A stretch of DNA of 64,000 nucleotides from Thiemannella venezuelensis. Its GTDB lineage: Bacteria; Actinomycetota; Actinomycetes; Streptosporangiales; Streptosporangiaceae. Below are positions 43,610 to 50,972 of this stretch, one piece after another. The stretch spans positions 496,001 through 560,000 of the forward strand of contig NZ_JACHJJ010000001.1 of assembly GCF_014203605.1 (NCBI RefSeq). The letters are read 5' to 3'. How positions within the stretch are numbered: position 1 is the stretch's first letter; every line of letters starts with the position of its first letter. The position numbers and the translations under genes are program-made. The notes beneath the pieces are model-generated. The model was not told the DNA's origin and did not search any database. It worked only from the letters and a program-made list of their open reading frames with translations.

Positions 43610-44494
43610 TCACACCGGGTCGGGCAGGTCCATCGCCGCGAGCCGGGCCGGGTCGATCACAGTGGCGATGGCGGCGATCCGGCCCCCGACGACGGTGAAC
43701 GCCATGACCGAGAGCGCGGTGCCGTCCTCGCGCCAGGAGACGAACCCGGGAAGGCCGTCGACGAGCACCGCCCGCCCTCGCGCGGCTGCGCCGCCGGCGA
43801 CGCGCGCGGTCGCGCCGGCGGCGACCTTGGTGGCGCCGAGGACGACGACCACACCGTCGGAGGTGTCGACGGTCAGCCGCACCTCGGGGTCGAGCACGCG
43901 CAGCAATCCCTCGAAATCACCGAGGCGGGCCGCCGCCAGGAAGGCCTGGACCACCTTTCGCTGCTCCCGGCGGGCGGCCGTCGGCCGCCCGGCCGCCTGA
44001 ACCTTCCTGCGCGCCCGGCTGGCGAGCATCTTGGCGGCGTCGGCGGACCTGCCGAGGATCCGGCCGATCTCGTCGAACGGCACCGCGAACAGGTCGTGCA
44101 GTACGAACGCCAGCCGCTCGCCCGGCCCGAGCGACTCCAGGACGACGAGCAGCGCGAGCCCGACCGAGTCGGCGAGCGCCGCGTCGTCCTCCGGCGCGGG
44201 GCCGTCGTCGACCGCCACCACGAGCTGGGGCAGCCGGTCGTCGTAGGACGCCTCGGGGCGGGCCCGGCGCGATCGCAGGACGTCGAGGCTGATCCGGCCG
44301 ACCACGGTGGTCAGCCAGCCGGCGAGGTTGTGGATGTCCGCGGCGTCCTGGCGGGAGAGCCGCAGCCAGGCCTCCTGGACCACGTCCTCGGCGTCGGCGT
44401 GTGATCCGAGCAGGCGGTGGGCGACCGCGCGCAGCCGGTCGCGCTGGGCTTCGAACGCTTCGGCCACCGGGTCCGCCGGGCTGGTGTCGGGCAT
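43610..44494 (-). CDS. ECF41-type (SigJ-like) RNA polymerase sigma factor with SnoaL-like C-terminus
   Basis: A 294-residue protein. Sigma region 2 (~12-80) has RLRAVAHRLLGSHADAEDVV and LTTVVGRISLDVLRSRRAR; region 4 (~110-165) has GPGERLAFVLHDLFAVPFDE and the helix-turn-helix IGRILGRSADAAKMLASRAR. Residues ~180-290 form the fused SnoaL-like domain (VVQAFLAAARLGDFEGLLRV, LVDGLPGFVSWREDGTALSV) that replaces a separate anti-sigma factor in ECF41. GAGGAAGG precedes the ATG. It is divergent from a carboxymuconolactone-decarboxylase-type gene, the usual ECF41 target class. Confidence 0.88.
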   Translation of the reverse strand: MPDTSPADPVAEAFEAQRDRLRAVAHRLLGSHADAEDVVQEAWLRLSRQDAADIHNLAGWLTTVVGRISLDVLRSRRARPEASYDDRLPQLVVAVDDGPAPEDDAALADSVGLALLVVLESLGPGERLAFVLHDLFAVPFDEIGRILGRSADAAKMLASRARRKVQAAGRPTAARREQRKVVQAFLAAARLGDFEGLLRVLDPEVRLTVDTSDGVVVVLGATKVAAGATARVAGGAAARGRAVLVDGLPGFVSWREDGTALSVMAFTVVGGRIAAIATVIDPARLAAMDLPDPV

Positions 44495-44518
44495 GTCGTT
44501 ACCTTCCTCGGATCTGCT

Positions 44519-44537
44519 CCGTCATGGGTGATGACGG
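44519..44537. promoter_or_regulatory. Inverted repeat CCGTCAT-n5-ATGACGG between the ECF41 and AhpD-like genes
   Basis: Perfect 7-bp arms in the 93-bp divergent region. The known ECF41 promoter motif (TGTCACA with CGTC) was not found exactly, so this repeat may be a separate operator. Confidence 0.35.
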
Positions 44538-44587
44538 ATCCGGACGGGTCCGGGTAACGGACGAACACCGATGAAGGAGCACGACCG

Positions 44588-45037
44588 ATGCAAGCACGCA
44601 TGAAGAGCGCGGCGAACGCCGACGTGACCGCAGCGATCCAGAGCCTCTACAAGGCGGTGTACTCCGGCGGCGTCGACCCGCGCGTACTCGAACTGGTCCA
44701 CCTGCGGGCCAGCCAGATCAACGGCTGCAGCCCGTGCGTGTTCGCCGGGATCGCGTCGGCCAAACGGCGCGGGGAGACCGACGAGCGGCTGCACAACGTG
44801 GTCACGTGGCGCGAGACGCCCTTCTTCACCGAGGCGGAGCGGGCGGCGCTCGCGCTGGCCGAGGCCGCCACCCGGATCCAGGACGGGGCGCCGGGGGTGA
44901 CCGACGGGATCTGGGACGCCGCCGCCGCCCACTTCGACGAGAACCAGCTGTCCGCGATCATCCTGGACATCGCGCTGACCAACTTCTTCAACCGGATCAA
45001 CCACACGATCCGGGAACAGGCCGGCACGACCTGGTGA
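44588..45037 (+). CDS. Carboxymuconolactone decarboxylase / AhpD-like protein
   Basis: A 149-residue protein with GAAGGAG placed 8 nt before the ATG. LELVHLRASQINGCSPCVFA holds the redox pair C47-x-x-C50 and is followed by HxxxR-like helices (AKRRGETDERLHNVVTWRET). The CxxC and all-helical fold indicate an AhpD-like alkylhydroperoxidase or thiol oxidoreductase rather than a true decarboxylase. In actinomycetes such genes are the standard partners of ECF41 sigma factors, so it is probably transcribed by the divergent sigma gene's product, in response to an unknown signal. Confidence 0.85.
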   Translation: MQARMKSAANADVTAAIQSLYKAVYSGGVDPRVLELVHLRASQINGCSPCVFAGIASAKRRGETDERLHNVVTWRETPFFTEAERAALALAEAATRIQDGAPGVTDGIWDAAAAHFDENQLSAIILDIALTNFFNRINHTIREQAGTTW

Positions 45038-45136
45038 GCCGGGCGGGGCGTCATGCGGTCCGGGCGCGCGGCCGCGGCCGCTCCGGCCCGCCGCATGAAT
45101 GACGCTCACCCGAATGGCCGCAGAACTGACGGAAAT

Positions 45137-45166
45137 TTGTCCGGCTAGTTAAAGGAGTCATATTCT
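45137..45166 (+). promoter_or_regulatory. Putative promoter of the acyltransferase gene (leaderless)
   Basis: TTGTCC (45137-45142) and TATTCT (45161-45166) are separated by 18 bp. The gene's ATG begins 9 nt after the -10 box. AAAGGAG nearby (45151-45157) is too far to serve as a ribosome-binding site, so a leaderless transcript is likely. Confidence 0.5.
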
Positions 45167-45174
45167 GTGACGTC

Positions 45175-47043
45175 ATGTCAGTCGCCCGCCACGCCCTTCA
45201 GCGCCCCCGGGCCGCGAGGCCCGAGCGCAGACTGGAGATCGACGGGTTACGTGCGGTAGCCGTACTCCTCGTAGTGATCTACCACATCTGGCCGCGCCGG
45301 GTCTCGGGCGGAGTCGACGTCTTCCTGATGCTCACCGGCTTCCTGATCACCGGCTCGCTCCTGCGCAACGAGCACGTCAAGCTCTGGGCCTTCATCAGGC
45401 GCCTGCTGCGCAGGCTTCTGCCGGCCGCGGGGCTGACGCTGTTCGGCGTGCTGATCGGCATGGTGCTGATCCTGCCGAAGACGCGCTGGGACGTCACGGT
45501 CGCCGAGGTCGTCGCCTCCGCCCTGTACTACGAGAACTGGCAGCTGGCCTTCTCGGCGGTGGACTACCTGTCCGCGGGCAACGCGGTGAGCCCGGTGCAG
45601 CACTTCTGGTCGCTGGCGATCCAGGGCCAGTTCTACGTGATCTGGCCGGTGCTCCTGCTGATGGCCCGGCGGAAGCTCCAGGTCTTCGTGGGGCTGATGG
45701 CCGCGGTGTTCGTGCTCTCCCTGGCGTACTCGATCCTCCGGACGGCCACCGACCAGGCCTGGGCCTACTTCGACACCGGCGCGAGGCTGTGGGAACTGGC
45801 ACTGGGCGGGCTGCTCGCCGTGGCCCTGCCGTTCCTGAAGGTGCCGCGACCCGTGCGGGTGGTGCTCGGCTGGCTCGGGCTGGCCGCACTGGTCGCGTGC
45901 GGGCTGGTGCTGCAGGTCTCCACGAGCTTCCCGGGATACGTCGCGCTGTGGCCGACGCTGGCCGCCGCGGCGGTCATCGTTGCGGGGGCGGCCGGCGGCG
46001 CGGACCGGCTGCTGACGCTCCGCCCGGTGCTGTACGTCGGCCGCGTCTCCTACGCGCTCTACCTGTGGCACTGGCCGATCTTCGTCTTCTACCTCGTGGC
46101 CACGGACCGGACCGCGGCGAGCTGGAAGGGCATCCTGCTGATCCTGGCCGCCAGCTTCGCGCTGGCCGCGGTGACGACCGAGCTGACGGACCGGACGGGC
46201 GGCTGGGGGCCGCTGCTGCTGGCGCCCGCGCTCGTCGGGGCCGTGGTGGTGACCTTCCTGCCCCGGCAGGACAGCGGGATCACGCCCGCTCCGGCGCTGG
46301 CGGCCAAGGACCGGCCCCGGTCGTACGAGGACGGCTGCGCGCAGCACCCCAAGGACGCAGAGGTCCTCGTCTGCCGCTACGGAGCGAAGAACCCGGACAA
46401 GACCATCGCCCTGGTCGGAAACTCCCACGCCGCCCACTGGCTGCCCGTCCTCGAACTGCTCGGCGAGGACAACGGCTGGCAGATCGTCAACATCACCAAG
46501 GGCGCCTGCGCCCTGTCCACGACCGTGCAGCTCTACAGGGGCAAGCCCCAGCCCACATGCGACCAGTGGCAGGAGGGCGTGCTCGCCGAGCTCCGCACGA
46601 TCGGTCCGGACCTGCTGATCACCACCGCGACCGAGTCCAGCGAATGGGAGCGCGGCGAGAACATGCCCGGCGGGTACCTGGAGCGGTGGCGGCAGCTCGG
46701 CGCCATGGGCATCGACGTCCTGGCCATCCGCGACACGCCGCGGATGGGCTTCGATCCGCCCGAGTGCGTGGAGACCAAGGGCGCCGCCGCCTGCGTCGCG
46801 CCTCGCAGTCTCAGCCTGGCCGAGCGCATGCCGACGGCCGGGCCGATACCCGACAACGTGACGGTCGCCGATTTCAACGCCACGTTCTGCCCGGACGACC
46901 GCTGCCCGTCGGTGATCGGCGACACGCTGGTCTACTCCGACAACGGCCACATCACGGCGACGTTCGTGCGCTCGCTCGCCCCTGCGCTGGAGAAAGAGGT
47001 GCTGCGGGCGCTCGCAGGCCGGCAGGCGAAGTCCCAGGGGTAG
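45175..47043 (+). CDS. Acyltransferase-3/SGNH two-domain O-acetyltransferase (OafA-like)
   Basis: A 622-residue protein. The N-terminal ~360 residues form the ten-helix acyltransferase-3 domain: EIDGLRAVAVLLVVIYHIWP near 23-42 carries the conserved catalytic-type His, GGVDVFLMLTGFLITGSLLR follows, and later LWHWPIFVFYLV. The C-terminal extracytoplasmic domain (~390-615) is SGNH-like, with IALVGNSHAAHWLPVLELL (~412-430) and a closing DNGHITATF segment supplying the H. Such OafA-type enzymes acetylate cell-surface glycans, passing the acyl group from membrane domain to SGNH domain. The gene is 137 bp downstream of the AhpD-like gene with its own promoter. Confidence 0.88.
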   Translation: MSVARHALQRPRAARPERRLEIDGLRAVAVLLVVIYHIWPRRVSGGVDVFLMLTGFLITGSLLRNEHVKLWAFIRRLLRRLLPAAGLTLFGVLIGMVLILPKTRWDVTVAEVVASALYYENWQLAFSAVDYLSAGNAVSPVQHFWSLAIQGQFYVIWPVLLLMARRKLQVFVGLMAAVFVLSLAYSILRTATDQAWAYFDTGARLWELALGGLLAVALPFLKVPRPVRVVLGWLGLAALVACGLVLQVSTSFPGYVALWPTLAAAAVIVAGAAGGADRLLTLRPVLYVGRVSYALYLWHWPIFVFYLVATDRTAASWKGILLILAASFALAAVTTELTDRTGGWGPLLLAPALVGAVVVTFLPRQDSGITPAPALAAKDRPRSYEDGCAQHPKDAEVLVCRYGAKNPDKTIALVGNSHAAHWLPVLELLGEDNGWQIVNITKGACALSTTVQLYRGKPQPTCDQWQEGVLAELRTIGPDLLITTATESSEWERGENMPGGYLERWRQLGAMGIDVLAIRDTPRMGFDPPECVETKGAAACVAPRSLSLAERMPTAGPIPDNVTVADFNATFCPDDRCPSVIGDTLVYSDNGHITATFVRSLAPALEKEVLRALAGRQAKSQG

Positions 47044-47066
47044 CCGGCGCGACGTACGATCTGCAT

Positions 47067-47510
47067 GTGACCAGCAGCCCCACCGAGGCGCAGCACCTGC
47101 GCGACCTCGCGCGGCTGCGCCGCGTCCGCGACCGGATCGACCGGGAGTACGCGCAGCCGCTGGACGTCGAGGCGCTGGCCCGCGGCGCGAACATGTCGGC
47201 CGGGCACCTCAGCCGCCGGTTCCGGCTCGCCTACGGCGAGTCGCCGTACGCCTATCTGATGACGCGGCGCATCGAGCGCGCGATGGCGCTGCTGCGCCGT
47301 GGCGACCTCAGCGTCACCGAGGTCTGCTTCGCGGTCGGCTGCTCGTCGCTGGGCACCTTCAGCACCCGCTTCACCGAGCTGGTCGGCATGTCGCCCAGCG
47401 TCTACCGGCGCGAGGCGGCGCGCGCGACGGCGGGGATGCCGCCGTGCGTGGCGAAACAGGTGACCAGGCCGGTCCGGGAGCGGGAAGCGCCGGCCCCGGA
47501 GCGCGCCTAG
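47067..47510 (+). CDS. AraC-family transcriptional regulator (DNA-binding domain only)
   Basis: The GTG at 47067 gives 147 residues; the frame is open upstream through the acyltransferase gene but only this start makes sense. Two helix-turn-helix units span ~15-115: LDVEALARGANMSAGHLSRR FRLAYGESP and DLSVTEVCFAVGCSSLGTFS (quoted separately), ending with the AraC signature LVGMSPSVYRR. There is no N-terminal ligand-binding domain. The next gene, 10 bp downstream, encodes a VOC-fold protein, a common AraC/VOC pairing, so they are likely co-regulated. Confidence 0.85.
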   Translation: MTSSPTEAQHLRDLARLRRVRDRIDREYAQPLDVEALARGANMSAGHLSRRFRLAYGESPYAYLMTRRIERAMALLRRGDLSVTEVCFAVGCSSLGTFSTRFTELVGMSPSVYRREAARATAGMPPCVAKQVTRPVREREAPAPERA

Positions 47511-47520
47511 CCTGGTCGCC

Positions 47521-47931
47521 ATGGACATCACCATCCACACGAGCGTCCTCCCGCACGACGACCCGGAGGCCTCCCTGGCCTTCTACCGGGACATCCTCGG
47601 CTTCGAGGTCCGCAACGACGTCGGGAGCGGCACGATGCGCTGGATCACGGTCGGTCCCGCGGGCCGGCCCGGCACGTCCATCCTCCTGGCGCCGCCGGCC
47701 GTCGACCCCGGCATCACCGAGGACGAGCGGCGCACCATCGCCGCGATGATGGCCAAGGGCACCTACGGCTGGATCCTGCTGGCCACCCCCGACCTCGACG
47801 GCACCTTCGAGAGGCTGCAGGCCGGCGACGCCGAGGTCGTCCAGGAGCCGATCGAGCAGCCGTACGGGGTCCGGGACTGCGCCTTCCGCGATCCCGCGGG
47901 CAACCTGATCCGCATCCAGGAACTGCGTTAG
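47521..47931 (+). CDS. VOC-family (glyoxalase-fold) protein
   Basis: A 136-residue protein with the paired beta-alpha-beta-beta-beta repeats of the vicinal-oxygen-chelate fold. ASLAFYRDILGFEVRNDVGS (~18-37) is the first module. VQEPIEQPYGVRDCAFRDPA then GNLIRIQEL ends the second, with the Glu (IQE) at the normal metal-ligand place. It may be an isomerase, dioxygenase or resistance-type binding protein. It is probably controlled by the AraC-type regulator immediately upstream. Confidence 0.82.
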   Translation: MDITIHTSVLPHDDPEASLAFYRDILGFEVRNDVGSGTMRWITVGPAGRPGTSILLAPPAVDPGITEDERRTIAAMMAKGTYGWILLATPDLDGTFERLQAGDAEVVQEPIEQPYGVRDCAFRDPAGNLIRIQELR

Positions 47932-47995
47932 CCGTACGGCGGCCGCAGCCGCCTGCGCGGAGGACCGGTAGGCGGCCCGGCCGGGCCGGGCGGAC

Positions 47996-48029
47996 TCAGG
48001 CGAGCAGGAACGTCAGGCGAGCAGGAACG
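47996..48029. repeat. 17-bp exact tandem duplication at the 3' end of the YciI gene
   Basis: TCAGGCGAGCAGGAACG occurs at 47996-48012 and again at 48013-48029. The second copy encodes the last YciI codons and stop; the first is a recent-looking duplication outside the gene. Confidence 0.85.
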
Positions 48030-48300
48030 CCAGGCGGTCGTCGGCCAGCCACGGCGCGATCTCGACGATCTCCGCGCTGACGACGCCCTGTTCGACGAAC
48101 GGGTCGGCCGCCACGCGGGCCTCCAGGTCCTCCCGTGAGGTGCCGTGCGCCACGATCGCGCCGCCCAGTCCCGGCTGGATGCCGCCGACCAGCAGGAACA
48201 CGCCGTCGTCGACGCCGCGCTCGATCCATTCCCGGTGGCCGGGCATGTGCTGTCCGGCCGCGCTCCTGTCGGCGGAGAACCTCAGCAACACCACGAACAT
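48013..48300 (-). CDS. YciI-family protein
   Basis: A 95-residue protein with a ferredoxin-like fold pattern. MFVVLLRFSADRSAAGQHMP begins it, with H at the usual active-site place in GQHMPGHREWIERG, then AHGTSREDLEARVAADPFVE and a closing VEIAPW. GAGAGGGA precedes the ATG. YciI-like proteins are small putative hydrolases or dehydrogenase partners of unclear substrate. It is 34 bp downstream of the TetR gene on the same strand, so it is likely repressed by it. Confidence 0.82.
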   Translation of the reverse strand: MFVVLLRFSADRSAAGQHMPGHREWIERGVDDGVFLLVGGIQPGLGGAIVAHGTSREDLEARVAADPFVEQGVVSAEIVEIAPWLADDRLAFLLA

Positions 48301-48334
48301 GTGATCCCTCTCAGATGGTCGAACCCAGGTCGTG

Positions 48335-48946
48335 TCAGGTGCCGGCCCGTGGGCCGTCCACCGGTGCGGTGCCCTGGGCGCCGGCGGAGTACCGGCTCAG
48401 CCAGTGGTGCATCCGCTGCACCTCGCGGTGGATGAAGTCCTCGTCTTTGAAGGCGTGCGCCAGCGTGGCGACGCCCTGGCTGAAGGCCAGCACGTGCATG
48501 GCCAGTGCGTCGGCCTGCTCCCGGTGCCCCAGCCGCGTGAACTGCTCGCGCAGCCAGGTGCGGAAGAGCGTGAACAGCCCGCCGGCCTCGTCCAGCGCGG
48601 GGTGGCCGAGTTTGGCCAGTTCGGTGGTCATGGTGCCCACCGGGCAGCCGTAGTTCTGGATGTCGGCGCGGTTGGCCGCCACGATCTCGACGAACCGGCG
48701 GATCCGGGCGGCGGGGTCGGCCTCCTCGGCCTCCCACCGCGTGAGCATCCGCCGCCTGTCCTCCAGCCGTGCGGCGATCACCGCGCGCAGGATGTCGTCC
48801 TTGGACTTGAAGTGGTAGTAGAAGTTCCCTCGCGAGATGTGCACGGCCTCGGCGATCGCCGCGAAAGACGTGTGCTCGTAGCCCTGCCGGTAGAACAGCC
48901 GGTCGGCCGCCTCGACGATCTGAGTCCGGGTCGCTTCCGCCTTCAC
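48335..48946 (-). CDS. TetR-family transcriptional repressor
   Basis: The GTG at 48946 is chosen because a perfect AGGAGGTG lies 7-8 nt upstream; an earlier GTG at 48979 lacks one. The 203-residue protein begins MKAEATRTQIVEAADRLFYR, with the TetR helix-turn-helix at ~20-50 (TSFAAIAEAVHISRGNFYYH followed by FKSKDDIL). The C-terminal part contains a CPVGTMTTELAKL motif seen in AcrR/YxaF-like members. Two palindromic operators lie 44 and 70 bp upstream, so the gene is probably autoregulated together with the YciI gene. Confidence 0.9.
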   Translation of the reverse strand: MKAEATRTQIVEAADRLFYRQGYEHTSFAAIAEAVHISRGNFYYHFKSKDDILRAVIAARLEDRRRMLTRWEAEEADPAARIRRFVEIVAANRADIQNYGCPVGTMTTELAKLGHPALDEAGGLFTLFRTWLREQFTRLGHREQADALAMHVLAFSQGVATLAHAFKDEDFIHREVQRMHHWLSRYSAGAQGTAPVDGPRAGT

Positions 48947-48989
48947 GCTCTTGCACCTCCTGCGTCGCCGGTAGATCACGGGAACTTTC

Positions 48990-49031
48990 TAGGACGCTTG
49001 TCCTAGGCAGGATTTTAGGACAGTCGTCCTA
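48990..49031. promoter_or_regulatory. Two TetR operators, TAGGACnnnnGTCCTA
   Basis: Perfect palindromes at 48990-49005 and 49016-49031 share the TAGGAC/GTCCTA arms with different 4-bp centres (GCTT and AGTC). Centres are 26 bp apart. They overlap the region where the tetR promoter must lie. Confidence 0.85.
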
Positions 49032-49183
49032 CGCGGTGTCAACCGGGCCCGGCAGGCGGTGGCCTTTCGGGATGGCGGGCCGAGCACACCGGAGGAGCCG
49101 GTGGCGCCGGCCCGGCCGGCCCCGGTGCGGCTCCGGCCGTCGCGCGCCGGTCGCCGATCTGATCGTGTAGGGTCCGGCGTGCC

Positions 49184-49876
49184 ATGAGCCTTGAACCGAC
49201 GCCGAGCCGGGCGGTCTCCGAGTACATGATCGAGATTCCCGCCGGGGTGATCCACCTGCGGGACGAGGGCGCGAAGGCGAACTGGAGGGTCGAGGTCGGG
49301 GCGTTCCGGCTGGCGCCGTACCCCGTGACCCGCGAGCTGTACCGCGCCGTCCGGGGCGAGGCGCCCACGAGTACGGCGGGGCCCCGGACTCCGGTGACCG
49401 AGGTCTCCTGGCAGGAGGCCGTGCGGTTCTGCAACCTGCTCTCCCGGGCGGAGGGACTCGACCCCTGTTACACGACGGGCGGCGATCCCGACGGGCAGGA
49501 CGTGGTCTGCGACCGGGAGGCGGGCGGTTACCGGCTGCCGTCCGAGGCGGAGTGGGAGTACGCGTGCCGGGCCGGGACCTCCGGCGTCCGCTACGGGGAA
49601 CTGGACGAGATCGCCTGGTACCGCGGGAACTCCGGCGGGCAGGTGCACGACGTGGCGACCAGGGCGCCGAACGCGTGGGGCCTCTACGACATGATCGGCA
49701 ATGTGTGGGAATGGTGCTGGGACCTCTACGATCCCGGCGTCTACGGCCCGTACCGCGTGTTCCGCGGCGGCGGCAGCCACGATCACCCCCGCGGGTGCCG
49801 GGCGTCGTGCCGCCGCAAGAGCCACCCGGCCTTCCGCGTCGACGATCTCGGCTTCCGGCTCGCCCGGTCGCTGTGA
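49184..49876 (+). CDS. SUMF1/formylglycine-generating-enzyme-like protein
   Basis: A 230-residue protein with the FGE-sulfatase fold sequence. It has LAPYPVTRELYRAVRGE, PVTEVSWQEAVRFCNLLSRA, GYRLPSEAEWEYACRAG and NAWGLYDMIGNVWEWCWDLY. VFRGGGSHDHPRGCRASCRR and LGFRLARSL finish it. In genuine formylglycine-generating enzymes two cysteines in a C-x4-C spacing bind copper; here only a C-x3-C (CRASC, ~205) is visible, so FGE activity is doubtful. Other SUMF1-fold proteins act in ergothioneine synthesis, maturation of surface proteins or binding. No signal peptide is present and no sulfatase gene is adjacent. Confidence 0.8.
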   Translation: MSLEPTPSRAVSEYMIEIPAGVIHLRDEGAKANWRVEVGAFRLAPYPVTRELYRAVRGEAPTSTAGPRTPVTEVSWQEAVRFCNLLSRAEGLDPCYTTGGDPDGQDVVCDREAGGYRLPSEAEWEYACRAGTSGVRYGELDEIAWYRGNSGGQVHDVATRAPNAWGLYDMIGNVWEWCWDLYDPGVYGPYRVFRGGGSHDHPRGCRASCRRKSHPAFRVDDLGFRLARSL

Positions 49877-49901
49877 GCGGGACGAGCCGGTCTACGTCCA
49901 C

Positions 49902-49940
49902 CGGGCCGGTCCGGCCGTGAACCTGCGGCGGACCGGCCCG
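49902..49940. terminator. Bidirectional terminator hairpin
   Basis: CGGGCCGGTCCG (49902-49913) pairs perfectly with CGGACCGGCCCG (49929-49940), in the convergent gap between the SUMF1-like and secreted-protein genes. Confidence 0.75.
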
Positions 49941-49998
49941 GTCGCCGCCGCCCGGTCCCGCGGTGCGGACCCGGGTACGGCCGCCGCGGGCGCGAGCC

Positions 49999-50871
49999 CT
50001 AGTTGTATCTGTACAGCCGGGTGGCGACCCGGCGGTTGCCGTTGAACACCGAGGCCCGGTACATGCTCACGGAGAGGTCGCCGTGCTCGGCCTTCCCGCA
50101 GGTGCCGGCCCCGGCCAGCTGATGGATCTCGAAACGCGCCGTCGGGTCGCCCCCCACGAAGTACTCCGCCCGGGCCTGGTACTTGTCGGCGCTCGTGTCG
50201 CACGCGAAGACGAAGGTCTTCCTCTCGGAGAAGCACGTGCTGGCGGCGCCCTTCGTCGAGGTGCAGACCTCGGCCCGCGCCCGCGCGGCGGCGGGGGTGA
50301 CGCGTGTCTCCCGCTTGACGGGGTGCTCGGCGACGTCGCGGACCGTCTTCCACCGGCTGACCTTGATGCGGCGGTTGCCCTTGTAGATCGCGGCTCTGAA
50401 CGTCACCACCTTGCCGACTCCGAGGCTTCCCCGGGCCTCGCCCTTGCGCGCGAGGTTGTGGATGACGTATTTCGTGCCGAGGTAACCGTTCAGGTAGTAC
50501 TCCACCGCCGGGTGGAGCCTGTCGGTCGTCGTGTCCTCGATCGAGATCCCCGGCCGGTCGCTGTCGTCCGGCCCCACGCACGCCGTCGCGCCCCTGACGC
50601 GGACGCATTCGAGTCCCGCCCTGCCGGTGGCGGACCCCGTGTGGGCGGCAGTTCCGGTGTGGGCGGCGGGTTCGGTGTGGGCGGCGGGCGCCGTATCGAC
50701 TGCCGGTGCCGTCGCGCTGGAGGCGGGCGCCGTATCGACTGCCGGTGCCGTCGCGCTGGAGGCGGGCGCCTTGCCTGCCGTGCGGGTGTCGCTGCCGGCC
50801 GCGGCTCCCTGGACGGTGAACGCGGTGGCCGCGGCCACGGCCACCACGATGATTTTGCGACCTAAGACCAC
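49999..50871 (-). CDS. Secreted repeat-linker protein of unknown function
   Basis: The GTG at 50871 is selected because GGGAGAGG lies 5 nt upstream and the N-terminus then is a signal peptide (MVLGRKIIVVAVAAATAF, cleavage near QGAAA). About 290 residues. After the signal comes a low-complexity linker (~22-85) of repeated APASSATAPAVDT and (T)AAHTG units. The mature domain (~90-290) has six or more cysteines and two similar halves: EYYLNGYLGTKYVIHNLARK with FRAAIYKGNRRIKVSRW, and AEYFVGGDPTARFEIHQLAG with YRASVFNGNRRVATRLYRY. The internal duplication suggests a two-lobed beta-rich fold. No family recognised. Confidence 0.6.
   Translation of the reverse strand: MVLGRKIIVVAVAAATAFTVQGAAAGSDTRTAGKAPASSATAPAVDTAPASSATAPAVDTAPAAHTEPAAHTGTAAHTGSATGRAGLECVRVRGATACVGPDDSDRPGISIEDTTTDRLHPAVEYYLNGYLGTKYVIHNLARKGEARGSLGVGKVVTFRAAIYKGNRRIKVSRWKTVRDVAEHPVKRETRVTPAAARARAEVCTSTKGAASTCFSERKTFVFACDTSADKYQARAEYFVGGDPTARFEIHQLAGAGTCGKAEHGDLSVSMYRASVFNGNRRVATRLYRYN
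50683..50770 (-). repeat. 39-bp tandem repeats in the secreted protein linker
   Basis: Identical 39-bp units at 50683-50721 and 50722-50760 with a 10-bp partial third copy, in frame (13 residues each). The adjacent GTGTGGGCGGC units are a second, shorter in-frame repeat. Confidence 0.9.
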
Positions 50872-50972
50872 GTGGACCTCTCCCGGCTCATGAGTCACAT
50901 AGATTTTCCTGATTGTGACGTTATATAAGCCGATGCGGTTCCAAGTGGTGCTTTAGTGGGAATTTCCCGTCG

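Noticed and set aside
47941-47995. GC-rich palindromic stretch after the VOC gene considered as a terminator
   Set aside because: The symmetric segment (GGCCCGGCCGGGCC) leaves no proper loop, so hairpin assignment is ambiguous.
50683-50770. Repeats considered as a CRISPR array
   Set aside because: The copies are contiguous and without unique spacers, and lie in frame within a gene. No CRISPR array was seen anywhere in the window.
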